Below, piece after piece: positions 1 to 6,940 of a stretch of DNA of 27,657 bases. How positions within the stretch are numbered: position 1 is the first letter of the stretch; each line of letters opens with the position of its first letter. The translations under genes and the position numbers were made by a program. A model generated the notes under the pieces. The model worked only from the letters and a program-made list of their open reading frames with translations. It did no database searches and was not told the origin of the DNA. The stretch is from a virus: positions 1-27,657 of the IMG/VR virus record IMGVR_UViG_3300021178_000036. The stretch is one strand, 5' to 3'.

Positions 1-109
1 CCTCGATCGCGGCTTGGAGGCTTGGTATCGAAATGAGCGGGTCGACCGCCATGGCATCGCGGATGATAGAACGAAGGCGTGCTTCCTTGTGATAGCTGAC
101 TTTTGGCAT
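1..109 (-). CDS. Partial small protein, N-terminus only
   Basis: The reading frame opens with ATG at 107-109 and runs off the left edge without a stop, giving 36 residues that begin MPKVSYHKEARLRSIIRDAM. The segment is basic and looks like two helices (RLRSIIRDAM, then SIPSLQAAIE), which would fit a DNA-binding helix-turn-helix, but too little is visible to name a family. It follows the zinc-finger gene at 147-341 and has its own TATAAT hexamer 27 bases upstream, so it may begin a separate transcript. No Shine-Dalgarno sequence precedes the start. Confidence 0.5.
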   Translation of the reverse strand, partial: MPKVSYHKEARLRSIIRDAMAVDPLISIPSLQAAIE

Positions 110-141
110 GCGGGACGTTTTCGGACGTTATTTTGATTATA
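109..141 (-). promoter_or_regulatory. Possible promoter with a repeated ACGTCC element
   Basis: Read on the minus strand, a perfect TATAAT lies at 136-141, and the stretch between it and the ATG at 109 holds two copies of ACGTCC (GTCCGAAAACGTCC). No good -35 hexamer is seen at the usual distance. The direct repeat just downstream of the -10 could be an operator. The upstream gene ends at 147, so any -35 region lies inside that gene. Confidence 0.35.
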
Positions 142-146
142 CCGCT

Positions 147-341
147 TTACGCCTTTTTCCACCCCGCAACCACTGCCAGATTCGTATACCGCCAGCAGAA
201 CGGATTCACGCAGACCGTGGCCGAGGGATGCGCCGCTCCGGCCGATATGAGCTTCACATTCGGCTTGCCGCAATCAAAACACTTCTCCCTGTTCGGCTCG
301 CCGAAATTCCCTTCGCCGTCATTTGTCAGGTTGAACTTCAT
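147..341 (-). CDS. Small zinc-binding protein
   Basis: This 64-residue protein has four cysteines arranged as C21-x2-C24 and C44-x4-C49, in the contexts CFDCGKPN and TVCVNPFCW, which suggests one structural zinc site of the zinc-ribbon or treble-clef kind. No catalytic motif, signal peptide or membrane segment is visible. Its start overlaps the end of the membrane-protein gene 319-729 by 23 bases and sits in a run of eight A residues on the coding strand. Small zinc proteins like this are common in the accessory ends of phage genomes and may bind nucleic acid or host proteins; the function is unknown. Confidence 0.6.
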   Translation of the reverse strand: MKFNLTNDGEGNFGEPNREKCFDCGKPNVKLISAGAAHPSATVCVNPFCWRYTNLAVVAGWKKA

Positions 342-729
342 TTTTTTTCAGGAGGTCGCGGATCTCGGCCAGCAGTTCATAAGTCCCTTGGGTGTAGTTA
401 AACTGCTTGATGCCGAAATGCGTACCGAAGCGCATGTTCAGCCACTCGCTGAATTTGTTGTAATGATGCACGGCATAATAGCCGATGAAGACCATGAGGA
501 CGGTCGTCACGACCGTGATCGAGACGAGGATCGGGATGCTCGTCACCTTGAATACGAGAGCGAATGTGATCAAGGCGAGGAAGATGTTGTGGAAGTCGTT
601 CAGCACTCCTAGCCCCTGGCGCAGGTAGTAATACATGCGCATGGCCCAGTTCTCCTTGCCTTTGAGGTACTGCGGATCGTCCGCCTGTAGCTCTTGTGAT
701 ATTTTTGAATCGCGCAATTCAATGTTCAT
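319..729 (-). CDS. Two-helix membrane protein, unknown function
   Basis: The 136-residue product has a polar N-terminus (about residues 1-47), two closely spaced hydrophobic segments (roughly 48-64, IFLALITFALVFKV, and 68-88, ILVSITVVTTVLMVFIGYY), and an amphipathic C-terminal tail rich in charge (LLAEIRDLLKKNE). A hairpin in the membrane with both ends cytoplasmic is the simplest reading. The start overlaps the stop of the gene at 726-1010 as ATGA, indicating translational coupling. No family was recognised. Roles such as superinfection exclusion are conceivable but nothing here shows one. Confidence 0.65.
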   Translation of the reverse strand: MNIELRDSKISQELQADDPQYLKGKENWAMRMYYYLRQGLGVLNDFHNIFLALITFALVFKVTSIPILVSITVVTTVLMVFIGYYAVHHYNKFSEWLNMRFGTHFGIKQFNYTQGTYELLAEIRDLLKKNEVQPDK

Positions 730-1010
730 TTTTGTTCATTTAACCCTTCATCGAGGTAGGAGATGAGGGTGGTGAGGGCGGCGTTAGGAGTCAGAAACTT
801 ATCCGTACCATCATCATTTCTGTCATCGTGTAACATCCTCCACACTTCTTCTTTTACCTTCTCCACTATCTCCCGTTGAAACATGGCAAGCAAGTCTTCA
901 AAGTATTTCCGTTTTAGCACCCACTTAAGTTCATTACTGGGTTCATTCTTTTCTAAGAGATACACTGCAACTAAATCTCTCTGTTGTTGTAGGAGTTGGG
1001 GGAGGGTCAT
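726..1010 (-). CDS. Hypothetical helical protein
   Basis: A 94-residue, mostly helical, highly charged protein beginning MTLPQLLQQQRDLVAVYLLE. It contains stretches such as MFQREIVEKVKEEVWRM that look like amphipathic helices. No known motif is seen. Its stop codon overlaps the ATG of the downstream membrane protein (ATGA). The 53 bases upstream hold only the ends of the neighbouring genes and a short CCAACT/AGTTGG hairpin (1060-1077) around the stop of the preceding gene. No Shine-Dalgarno sequence precedes the start. Confidence 0.6.
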   Translation of the reverse strand: MTLPQLLQQQRDLVAVYLLEKNEPSNELKWVLKRKYFEDLLAMFQREIVEKVKEEVWRMLHDDRNDDGTDKFLTPNAALTTLISYLDEGLNEQK

Positions 1011-1063
1011 GGGAGTTATTTACCTTCTGGCCTGAGGCTTCGGCTTTTGCCTTTTCTTCCAAC

Positions 1064-1732
1064 TCACAATAGTTGGTCTTTAACGTTTCTAATCCACTCC
1101 TCAATGTTCTCTACACGTTTTTCAAGGGTCAAAGCGTCAGAGGGACTGATTCCAAAGTGTTTGAGGGCTAGTTGCGGGACCACGATGCGATGCCTGTACT
1201 CGGCGTTCCACACGTAGTCGAACGACAGCCTGCGCACGTACACCCCGAGCTGGCCGACGTCGTCGAAGGAAACGTTCGCAACGAAGATTTCTTCGTTAGC
1301 TTTGAACAGAAAAAATGTAGCATATCCATCAGTTCGCAATTTGTCCTTATGTATCTTTATGAACTCGATAATCTGGCCTTGTGACAGGCACATCTCATCG
1401 GGCTTCAAGAAAATATCTTTGAATGTAGAATTTTTTTCAAACTCACAGACGGCGACTTCGATATCTTCCGATGTTTCGGGGTATATATTGTCGGTTCCCA
1501 ATTTTTTGAAATCGGAATCTATGTAGCTGAATAGGTCAGTCGCGTTCGCAATAACGGCTTGTCGTCCTCCTTCAAGTTTGATATTTTGATAGAGTATCTT
1601 GTGTTTCATTGTTTTCTTTTTCTTCATTTCGTGTTCATGACACTTCCCTGCAAGATTCTTGCAAAACCCATCTGCACCGATTCGGGCATCGCAGTAATTT
1701 TTCTTTGAGTTAGTGGGGATCATGGGAGTCAT
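1064..1732 (-). CDS. Zinc-motif protein of unknown function
   Basis: The 222-residue product begins with a cysteine/histidine knuckle (C14, C24, C31 and H34 in YCDARIGADGFCKN and GKCHEHE), resembling the short CCCH zinc motifs that open several phage accessory proteins. After a lysine-rich linker a second in-frame Met begins MKHKILYQNIKLEGG, which could be the start of an older, separate alpha/beta protein of about 180 residues. The C-terminus has a coiled segment (LTLEKRVENIEEWIRNVKDQ). The start is coupled by ATGA to the methyltransferase gene and lies in a sequence duplicated inside that gene (see 1710-1728). No function is assigned. Confidence 0.6.
   Translation of the reverse strand: MTPMIPTNSKKNYCDARIGADGFCKNLAGKCHEHEMKKKKTMKHKILYQNIKLEGGRQAVIANATDLFSYIDSDFKKLGTDNIYPETSEDIEVAVCEFEKNSTFKDIFLKPDEMCLSQGQIIEFIKIHKDKLRTDGYATFFLFKANEEIFVANVSFDDVGQLGVYVRRLSFDYVWNAEYRHRIVVPQLALKHFGISPSDALTLEKRVENIEEWIRNVKDQLL
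1710..1728 (-). repeat. Gene-boundary repeat, copy C
   Basis: These 19 bases (coding strand CTCCCATGATCCCCACTAA) are identical to 2000-2018 and are followed in both places by TCAAAGAAAA. They form the first codons of the zinc-motif gene. Confidence 0.8.
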
Positions 1733-2502
1733 ATCATGCTTTGGGCGTACCTATCGAATAATTTATGGCGTTTTTTCTCATCCCTTTCCTTCTTATATTC
1801 CTCAAAGTGCTTGTCTGCCATGACATAGGCCATGAGATACGCTTCGGGGTCGGACTTGAATGTGCTCATATTTATTACTCCGCCACACATCGAGCCGCCA
1901 CCGTTTCTAAATGTACTTTCGCCTTTCTCTAGGATTTTAGGTTCCTGCCATTTCTCGTCAGGAGCACCTTGGACGGTTCTTTTCTTTGATGATGTCATTT
2001 TAGTGGGGATCATGGGAGGGGATAGTTTCATAAATGTGAGCCAGAGAGTTTTTCCAGCTTTGCCGGAGCGATGACCGAATAGGGGGGGCACCGTCGTCAA
2101 ATCGAGTATCTCGCGCACGAGGATGTCTGATTCGCTCCACTTGAACACAAGAACACCGTCGGGCTTTAGGACGCGAAACAGCTCGCTAAATCCAGCCTTC
2201 AAGTCATCTTTCCAAGTCTTCCTGTCAAGTTCGCCATACTTCTCTTTCATCCATGACCGCTTGCCGCCACGTTTCAGGATGTGTGGCGGGTCGAATACAA
2301 CAAGCTTGAACGATTCATCCGGCAAATCTAGCTTCCTAAAATCCATCACCGCATCCGGCGCAACTTCAATCGTCGCCCCATTCGTCTGTTTTACCGGCGG
2401 CATCGTCCGATTGTCTATGTACAGCGCATCAGGATGCTTCTTGTTAAACCAGAACATCCGACTTCCGCAACACGCATCCAGTATTTTCTTTGATGATGTC
2501 AT
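1729..2502 (-). CDS. SAM-dependent methyltransferase with fused C-terminal protein
   Basis: Residues 1-159 form a compact class I methyltransferase: motif I DACCGSRMFWF (9-19), an acidic residue at the end of strand 2 (YIDNR), and motif IV FDPPH (70-74), followed by GELDRKTWKDDL and KTLWLTFMK. This matches a phage/bacterial family of probable DNA methyltransferases that normally ends at the W-L-x-F-M-K strand. Here the frame continues for 98 more residues. At residue 169 it repeats the protein's own first six residues (MTSSKK) and then becomes a charged helical tail (EEYKKERDEKKRHKLFD). The tail looks like a second gene fused in frame; internal ATG 1996-1998 could start it alone (89 residues). 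The usual catalytic NPPY/DPPY is DPPH, as is normal in this family. Confidence 0.8.
   Translation of the reverse strand: MTSSKKILDACCGSRMFWFNKKHPDALYIDNRTMPPVKQTNGATIEVAPDAVMDFRKLDLPDESFKLVVFDPPHILKRGGKRSWMKEKYGELDRKTWKDDLKAGFSELFRVLKPDGVLVFKWSESDILVREILDLTTVPPLFGHRSGKAGKTLWLTFMKLSPPMIPTKMTSSKKRTVQGAPDEKWQEPKILEKGESTFRNGGGSMCGGVINMSTFKSDPEAYLMAYVMADKHFEEYKKERDEKKRHKLFDRYAQSMI
1980..2018 (-). repeat. Gene-boundary repeat, copy B, inside a gene
   Basis: Bases 1980-2005 match 2484-2509 exactly over 26 bases, and bases 2000-2018 match 1710-1728 over 19. The copy therefore joins the two other copies and sits at the junction between the methyltransferase and its extra C-terminal domain. Confidence 0.85.
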
Positions 2503-2509
2503 TTTAGTG
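2484..2509 (-). repeat. Gene-boundary repeat, copy A
   Basis: This copy spans the stop of the gene at 2504-2731 (CAC TAA) and the start of the methyltransferase gene (ATGACATCATC). It is identical to 1980-2005. Confidence 0.85.
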
Positions 2510-2731
2510 ATTTTTATTTTGTATCCATTCCCGAAGCGACATTGCTATCATACTGTAGGAATTGTTATTGCTCGATATTCCTAACCCAAACTTTAATTGG
2601 CCCAAAGTTATTTCGTCTCTCGCCCATGCGAGAGATAGTTTGATTGTTTCTTTCGTCACGCGCCTTTTGCCTTTTGATTTTGTCAAAAACGACTTCGCCT
2701 TCCTTAACAAGTCTATTTTGTTATTTTTCAT
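2504..2731 (-). CDS. Small basic protein, possible DNA-binding
   Basis: A 75-residue Lys/Arg-rich protein (MKNNKIDLLRKAKSFL at the start). Its middle reads ETIKLSLAWARDEITLGQLK, followed by FGLGISSNNNSYSMIAMSL. The order helix, turn, helix is suggestive of a small transcription-factor-like fold, but no family was recognised. It is followed by one spare base and then the methyltransferase ATG. AAAGAG directly abuts the start and is too close to serve as a ribosome-binding site. Confidence 0.55.
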   Translation of the reverse strand: MKNNKIDLLRKAKSFLTKSKGKRRVTKETIKLSLAWARDEITLGQLKFGLGISSNNNSYSMIAMSLREWIQNKNH

Positions 2732-2755
2732 CTCTTTGTAGAAGTGCCTTGAGGG

Positions 2756-2887
2756 TTAGCCTCTTGGCTGGTTAGGAGGAAAGTAGTAATTCGTGAGACC
2801 ACAGACGGTACAAACCTCTCGTTTCAACCCGATTGCCCAAGTGTGCCCGTTAAAGTAACAAAATATTTTGGCCATGTAGTTCTTCAT
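2756..2887 (-). CDS. Tiny zinc-binding protein
   Basis: A 43-residue reading frame starting MKNYMAKIFCYFNGHTWA. It has C10, H15, C26 and C29 in the pattern C-x4-H-W ... VCTVCG. This C/H...CxxC layout recurs in small phage and bacterial zinc proteins. The start overlaps the stop of the preceding gene as ATGA, which supports it as a real gene despite its size. The function is unknown. Confidence 0.5.
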   Translation of the reverse strand: MKNYMAKIFCYFNGHTWAIGLKREVCTVCGLTNYYFPPNQPRG

Positions 2888-3045
2888 TTCTCTTGTGTTA
2901 GGAGGGCTTTGGCGGATGCGTCAATAAAGCCCTTAAAATAAGCCACACGGTTATCGTCATATTTAGCCACATTTTCGATGTCTGTCTGTAGCTCTATCAG
3001 CCTCTCCAACCACGCACGGGGGATTTCGATGGTGTTTTTGTTCAT
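2884..3045 (-). CDS. Small hypothetical protein
   Basis: A 53-residue frame (MNKNTIEIPRAWLERLIELQ ...) predicted to be two amphipathic helices, ending ASAKALLTQEK. IPRAWLERLIEL resembles the opening of small phage proteins found beside replication genes, but no function is known. It is joined by ATGA overlaps both upstream (3042-3045) and downstream (2884-2887), so it forms part of a tightly coupled run of tiny genes. Confidence 0.5.
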   Translation of the reverse strand: MNKNTIEIPRAWLERLIELQTDIENVAKYDDNRVAYFKGFIDASAKALLTQEK

Positions 3046-3155
3046 GGTTTTGCGGCTATTATCTCAAGCAGTAGTAAAACTTTCCAGAGCATAAAAATGG
3101 CAATCGTCCCAAAGATGATCTTGAGCACTTGGATTATGGTTTCGCCTGTCGTCAT
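3042..3155 (-). CDS. Tiny single-span membrane protein
   Basis: A 37-residue frame whose core, VLKIIFGTIAIFMLWKVLLL, is a single membrane span with short ends (MTTGETIIQ before it, EIIAAKP after). Both ends of the gene overlap neighbours as ATGA. It resembles the other tiny membrane proteins in this genome (8363-8452, 9589-9714, 10987-11094). The function is unknown. Confidence 0.5.
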   Translation of the reverse strand: MTTGETIIQVLKIIFGTIAIFMLWKVLLLLEIIAAKP

Positions 3156-4066
3156 GGCATTTCAGTCGATTCGATCTGTATCTGCGGCGGGTAGATGCCG
3201 TCCGGATGCCTGGCCTTGAATATCTCCCGGCGCTCGTCCATCGTCTTGCCGCCGTAGTTATAATCTCCCCGCAGAAGCGTATGATACCTGTCCGCCTCGT
3301 CCATGGCCATACGCTGTATGCCGGCCTCCCTTACCGCCTGTACGAGCGCCTTCCTGACCTTGGGGATGAAAAGGATGATCGAGGCGATCCGGCTGAACGA
3401 TTTGAATGTCCGCTTGACGTTGTCGGCCGTCTCGCGTTCGGCGAAGATGCGGATGAGCTTCTGTACCTCGCGCTTCGGGTCGCTTATCATCCACCTGTCG
3501 CGCGTCTCGCTCATGACATCCTCGAGGCGGTAACGGTAGGCATCGTCGTATTCGACCACTGTGGCGATGTTCCGCGCGGTATAGCGGGCCACGTCCTCGC
3601 GTATCCCGAGATTCATGAGGAATGAACGGGCGAATTTTTTCAGGGCCCGGGCGGAGGGCGCATGCCGTTCGTCCTTGATGAAATGCCCCTGCATGAACCA
3701 TTCGATCGGCCGGTTGAACTCGTGGAGCGCCCGCTCGAGTACCCGCATCTTCATCTTCCAGGGCAGGATGGCCAGTCCGAGGATAGGCAGGATCATCTCC
3801 TTCATGGCGAGCGTGTTCACGAATACCAGTGACAGGCGCTTCATCACGTCGACCGCGTGAAGGGCTTCGGGATACGGGAATCCCTTTTTCGGATACGGCA
3901 GGCCCTTGTAGTAGACGAGGATGCCGCCCTCCTCCGGGTATTCGACGCGCTCGAAGATGTGGAAGATCGCGCCCTGCTGCATGATCGCGCCCTTATCGCC
4001 GATCACGCTGTGGCTCTCGAAGATCTTCTGGTCCGGCATGAGGACCTGGGCCGGTCCGCTACTCAT
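3152..4066 (-). CDS. Hypothetical 304-residue protein
   Basis: I do not recognise a family. The N-terminal third is beta-rich (GAIFHIFERVEYPEEGG, then YYKGLPYP). The rest is helical and basic with hydrophobic stretches near residues 87-106 (MILPILGLAILPWKM) and 228-238 (RIASIILFIP) that could be buried helices or weak membrane segments. The gene overlaps the end of the ParB-methyltransferase gene by 8 bases and is followed by tiny genes in ATGA contact. Its position next to the modification gene suggests an accessory or host-interaction role, but nothing in the sequence shows one. Confidence 0.65.
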   Translation of the reverse strand: MSSGPAQVLMPDQKIFESHSVIGDKGAIMQQGAIFHIFERVEYPEEGGILVYYKGLPYPKKGFPYPEALHAVDVMKRLSLVFVNTLAMKEMILPILGLAILPWKMKMRVLERALHEFNRPIEWFMQGHFIKDERHAPSARALKKFARSFLMNLGIREDVARYTARNIATVVEYDDAYRYRLEDVMSETRDRWMISDPKREVQKLIRIFAERETADNVKRTFKSFSRIASIILFIPKVRKALVQAVREAGIQRMAMDEADRYHTLLRGDYNYGGKTMDERREIFKARHPDGIYPPQIQIESTEMP

Positions 4067-5336
4067 TTTCTTTTTGGCGGGCGGCTACGATCCGGTCGTA
4101 GCGCTTCCTGATCACGTCGCAGAACTTCGGATCAAGCTCGATCATGAAGGCGCGCCGGCCGGTCTTGTCGCATGCGCTCATGACGCTTCCGCTTCCGGCG
4201 AAGGGATCGAGCACGATGTCCCCGCGCTTGGTCGAGTTCCTGATCGCGCGCATAGCCAACCAGTCGGGCTTCTCGGTCGGGTGGAGATAGTTGCTCGTCG
4301 CCTTTCTCGGCATCTCCCAGACATCATACTCGTTGTCGCCGTAGAACGTATGCACGCCGTCCTTCCATCCATACATGATGGATTCGGCGGTTTTGTTATC
4401 CGCCTTTTTGCCCTTGGCGATCCATTCGTGCTTGGCCTTGTAGTCGGCGTATGAGATCGTGCCACCCGGCTTCACCCAGATGATCATGCCGGAATGATAC
4501 AGTCCTGATTTGAGCGCACTCGAGAGGAATTGCGGATAGCTCTGCCAGCCCGAGCATACATAAAAGGCTGCGCCGGTCTTTGCGACCCTCAGCATATGCG
4601 TGAACGCTTTGTCGATGAATTCTTTGAAGGCCATAGGATCCATATTATCGTTCATGAGGGACCCTTTGCCTTCCTTCTTCAGCCCCCCCCCGTGAGATTT
4701 ATAATCGACGTTGTATGGCGGATCGGTCCATATCATGTCCGGCCGCACGCTCCCCAAGAGTTTGGTGTACGTCTCAGGGTCGGTAGCATCGCCACAGATG
4801 AGCCGGTGCTCGCCGAGCTCGTATATCTCGCCCGGTTTCGATATGGGATCGCCCTCGAGCACGAGCTTGTCGTCGTCCTCCGCCTCGGGCATGTTGCGGT
4901 CGAGTATCCGGCTGATCTCATCCTCGCGCATGCCGGTTGTGGGCAATGTCGGGCTATCCTTCATCTCGACGATCATGTTGTAGAGCTTGTCCTCGTCGAA
5001 CTTGCCGCCGATCCTGTTCAGCGCTATGTTCGCCTGCTTCTCGTCCTCGAGATTGAATTCGACGGTGAAGCAAGGAATATCCCATCCGACTTCCTGTGGA
5101 CCTTTTCGGTGAAGTCCTTTGATCTCGATTCCCTTGGCCAGCAACTTTTCCACCGCTGTCAGCCTCTGATGCCCGCCCACGATCGTGCCGTATCGCTCCT
5201 TGGCGATGTTGATGACAATAGGTTCGATGAAACCTTTTGACTCGATGGACTTCATCAAGGCCTGCATCTCCGCATCCGGCATGATGCGGGGGTTGTACTC
5301 GGCGCGCTTCAGATCTTTGATGGGGAAATGGGTCAT
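4059..5336 (-). CDS. ParB-like domain fused to DNA (adenine/cytosine-N4) methyltransferase
   Basis: The 425-residue product has an N-terminal ParB/Srx-like domain (about 1-125, core motif GGHQRL at 54-59). A linker leads to IYELGEHRLICGDATD (171-186) and a beta-class amino-methyltransferase: catalytic motif DPPYNV (205-210), HPTEKP (352-357) and SAM-binding DPFAGSGS (377-384). This architecture is common in phages and prophages, where the enzyme acts as an orphan methyltransferase that protects phage DNA from restriction; no restriction endonuclease is nearby. Three consecutive GGG codons at 216-218 form a nine-G tract just after the catalytic motif. The start is coupled by ATGA to the coiled-coil gene upstream. 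The recognition site cannot be read from the sequence. Confidence 0.92.
   Translation of the reverse strand: MTHFPIKDLKRAEYNPRIMPDAEMQALMKSIESKGFIEPIVINIAKERYGTIVGGHQRLTAVEKLLAKGIEIKGLHRKGPQEVGWDIPCFTVEFNLEDEKQANIALNRIGGKFDEDKLYNMIVEMKDSPTLPTTGMREDEISRILDRNMPEAEDDDKLVLEGDPISKPGEIYELGEHRLICGDATDPETYTKLLGSVRPDMIWTDPPYNVDYKSHGGGLKKEGKGSLMNDNMDPMAFKEFIDKAFTHMLRVAKTGAAFYVCSGWQSYPQFLSSALKSGLYHSGMIIWVKPGGTISYADYKAKHEWIAKGKKADNKTAESIMYGWKDGVHTFYGDNEYDVWEMPRKATSNYLHPTEKPDWLAMRAIRNSTKRGDIVLDPFAGSGSVMSACDKTGRRAFMIELDPKFCDVIRKRYDRIVAARQKENE
4683..4691 (-). repeat. G9 homopolymer inside methyltransferase gene
   Basis: Nine consecutive G residues on the coding strand encode Gly216-Gly218, immediately after the DPPY region. 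A one-base change would truncate the enzyme before its SAM-binding motif. Confidence 0.85.
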
Positions 5337-5749
5337 GGCTTTATTTCCTTCTTAGCCGCGATCTCCTCCGGCGTAGAGACCTTGAACACCTTGATGGCAT
5401 CCGCGATCTCGAGCTGGACCACGCCGTCTTGCTGGAACTTGGCCGATTCCTCGAACATCTTCTTCATCACGTCGCGCACCGAATTGATGCGCTCCTCATA
5501 CGTCTGAACGTCCTTTTTCAGGGCTGTCCGCTTGGCCTTGTTCTCGACCGTATGATTTTCCGGCGCATCCTGCAAGGCCCATATCTCCTTCTGGGCCTTG
5601 TCTATCCGGTCCTGGTATTCCTTGACGCTCTTTTCGATCTCGGCATAGCGCGCGCCGTAATAGGAATAGAGGGCGAACGACTCCCATGCGCGCTTCTGGT
5701 GAGCTTCGATGAGTTCTAGGCGGAATTTATCTTGAAGTGTTTTGTCCAT
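5333..5749 (-). CDS. Coiled-coil protein
   Basis: A 138-residue, strongly helical and charged protein. Heptad-like spacing runs from about residue 30 to 105 (IEKSVKEYQDRIDKAQKEIW, later DVQTYEERINSVRDVMKKMF). No enzymatic motif or membrane segment is visible. Its stop overlaps the start of the ParB-methyltransferase, so the two are translated together and may act together, though this is inference only. No Shine-Dalgarno sequence precedes the start. Confidence 0.65.
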   Translation of the reverse strand: MDKTLQDKFRLELIEAHQKRAWESFALYSYYGARYAEIEKSVKEYQDRIDKAQKEIWALQDAPENHTVENKAKRTALKKDVQTYEERINSVRDVMKKMFEESAKFQQDGVVQLEIADAIKVFKVSTPEEIAAKKEIKP

Positions 5750-5750
5750 A

Positions 5751-6086
5751 TCAGTCTTCGACTATGATTCCAAGCGCCTCGTGGAACTGTGCTACCTGTG
5801 AGGTATTAATTTTTGTCTTTCCGCCTCTACCATAAAATTTGGCCTGGAATAGGTCTGCGCCACCGAGGTCTGCGTCACGGAGGTTTGCGTCACGGAGGTT
5901 TGCGTCACGGAGGTTTGCGCCACGGAGGTTTGCGCCACCGAGGTCTGCGCCACGGAGGTTTGCGTCACGGAGGTTTGCGCCACCGAGGTCTGCGCGTGCC
6001 TCTACAGCTTCAATGACAGATTCCCGAAGATTCTCTTTTTTTGATTCGTAGACTACGTCCGAATTGTACCATTTGGTTATTTTCAT
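5751..6086 (-). CDS. Pentapeptide repeat protein
   Basis: Residues 31-82 of this 111-residue protein are about ten tandem pentapeptides of the form A(D/N)LXX ([15 protein letters not shown] and so on), which fold into a right-handed quadrilateral beta-helix. A short N-terminal head ([20 protein letters not shown]) and a 28-residue C-terminal tail flank it. Known members such as Qnr and MfpA mimic DNA and protect or inhibit gyrase, and others have unknown roles. A DNA-mimic or anti-restriction role beside two methyltransferases is possible but unproved. The leader is extremely A/T-rich with no Shine-Dalgarno sequence. Confidence 0.88.
   Translation of the reverse strand: MKITKWYNSDVVYESKKENLRESVIEAVEARADLGGANLRDANLRGADLGGANLRGANLRDANLRDANLRDADLGGADLFQAKFYGRGGKTKINTSQVAQFHEALGIIVED
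5851..5985 (-). repeat. 15-bp tandem repeat array
   Basis: Nine back-to-back 15-base units with plus-strand consensus AGGTYTGCGYCACSG, plus a partial tenth from 5986. They encode the pentapeptides. Variation between units is confined to a few positions, so copy-number change by slippage would keep the frame. Confidence 0.95.
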
Positions 6087-6094
6087 GATTTAAT

Positions 6095-6523
6095 TTAATT
6101 TATAATAATTTCGACATCGATTAATCCGTCACTTCGGCCTCCCTCATCATTCACATGCTTTGCAACGAATGAACCATTCAAGTGTTTATCGTTTACGAAT
6201 AATGCATCAGCGATCGATCCGAATGCATTCTCCGGATCGCAATGCTTCTCATCAGCCCAATAGATTTTAAGCTTCATCGTGGCACCCTTTGGCCCGAGGA
6301 CAAGCGGCTTTTTTGTGATGGCGATATTCCGCAGAATTTCTTGGGCATCCGGCGTATTCAGAAGCTGGCTGGTGAATTGATCAACAACGTGCTTTTTCCA
6401 GGCAACATAATTTTTTGCTCCCGGAGTCCAATGCTGTCCTCCGGTCATTTTGAGTTTCGGAAGCGCGTTTCCAGCCTTGCTTTTATGATTGCCGTAGATT
6501 GTGAATTTATATATTTTATTCAT
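6095..6523 (-). CDS. rusA: RusA-like Holliday junction resolvase
   Basis: The 142-residue size and overall layout fit the RusA family, which cleaves Holliday junctions during recombination and packaging. The signature segment is CDPENAFGSIADALFVNDKH, in which D96, N99, D106 and D112 occupy the places of the conserved acidic and Asn residues (D-x-D-N ... x-D-A-L ... D-D in the family). The first acidic pair is DPEN rather than DxDN, so metal ligands should be checked. A beta-strand MKLKIYWAD precedes it, as in RusA. The gene is coupled by ATGA to the gene upstream and belongs to the replication/recombination transcript that also holds the Sak4-like ATPase and the SSB-like protein. Confidence 0.75.
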   Translation of the reverse strand: MNKIYKFTIYGNHKSKAGNALPKLKMTGGQHWTPGAKNYVAWKKHVVDQFTSQLLNTPDAQEILRNIAITKKPLVLGPKGATMKLKIYWADEKHCDPENAFGSIADALFVNDKHLNGSFVAKHVNDEGGRSDGLIDVEIIIN

Positions 6524-6927
6524 ACAAGCACGGTGCCTTCCGGCACGATTGGATTGCCGTCATTGTCAACGTCAAATTTCTCATAGGCGACCTTGCCGCC
6601 GCGGCGGACCGGCAAGGTCACCATGATCTTGCCTGGCGTCGATGATGATGCCTTGAGGCCGCCGATCTCGTCCATGACCGCGGCAAGCTCGGCCTCGAGC
6701 TGCTTCACCTGGCTGTAGATGTCCTCGTCGATCGCCGCGAAGAAGTACTTGCGGTGCTTGCGGCAGATCGGCATCTTCTTCACCCGGAGCGCGTGGATGA
6801 TAGGCATCACGTCCTTGATGCCTGATTTTTCCACGAGCTCGGCGCGGCTGAATCCGTTGTCGGAGCCGGGCCGCATCCTCATGATGTTGAGAAGCCGGTA
6901 TTCGTTTGTAGTTAGGTTAGCTTCCAT
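6520..6927 (-). CDS. Winged-helix and coiled-coil protein
   Basis: The first 60 residues look like a winged helix (LTTNEYRLLNIMRMRPGSDN, then FSRAELVEKSGI, then VMPIIHALRVKKMPICRK). A coiled coil follows (QVKQLEAELAAVMDEIGGL, about 72-90), then a beta-like C-terminus. A DNA-binding regulator or replication accessory role fits the fold and the position between the DUF5659-like gene and the RusA-like gene. Its stop is in ATGA overlap with the resolvase start. The identification rests on pattern only. Confidence 0.6.
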   Translation of the reverse strand: MEANLTTNEYRLLNIMRMRPGSDNGFSRAELVEKSGIKDVMPIIHALRVKKMPICRKHRKYFFAAIDEDIYSQVKQLEAELAAVMDEIGGLKASSSTPGKIMVTLPVRRGGKVAYEKFDVDNDGNPIVPEGTVLV

Positions 6928-6940
6928 GGTTCGTGTTTCT

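Noticed and set aside
1012-1063. A possible 15-codon GTG-started frame between 1064 and 1010
   Set aside because: Too short and without motif; the segment is more simply the spacer after the zinc-motif gene.
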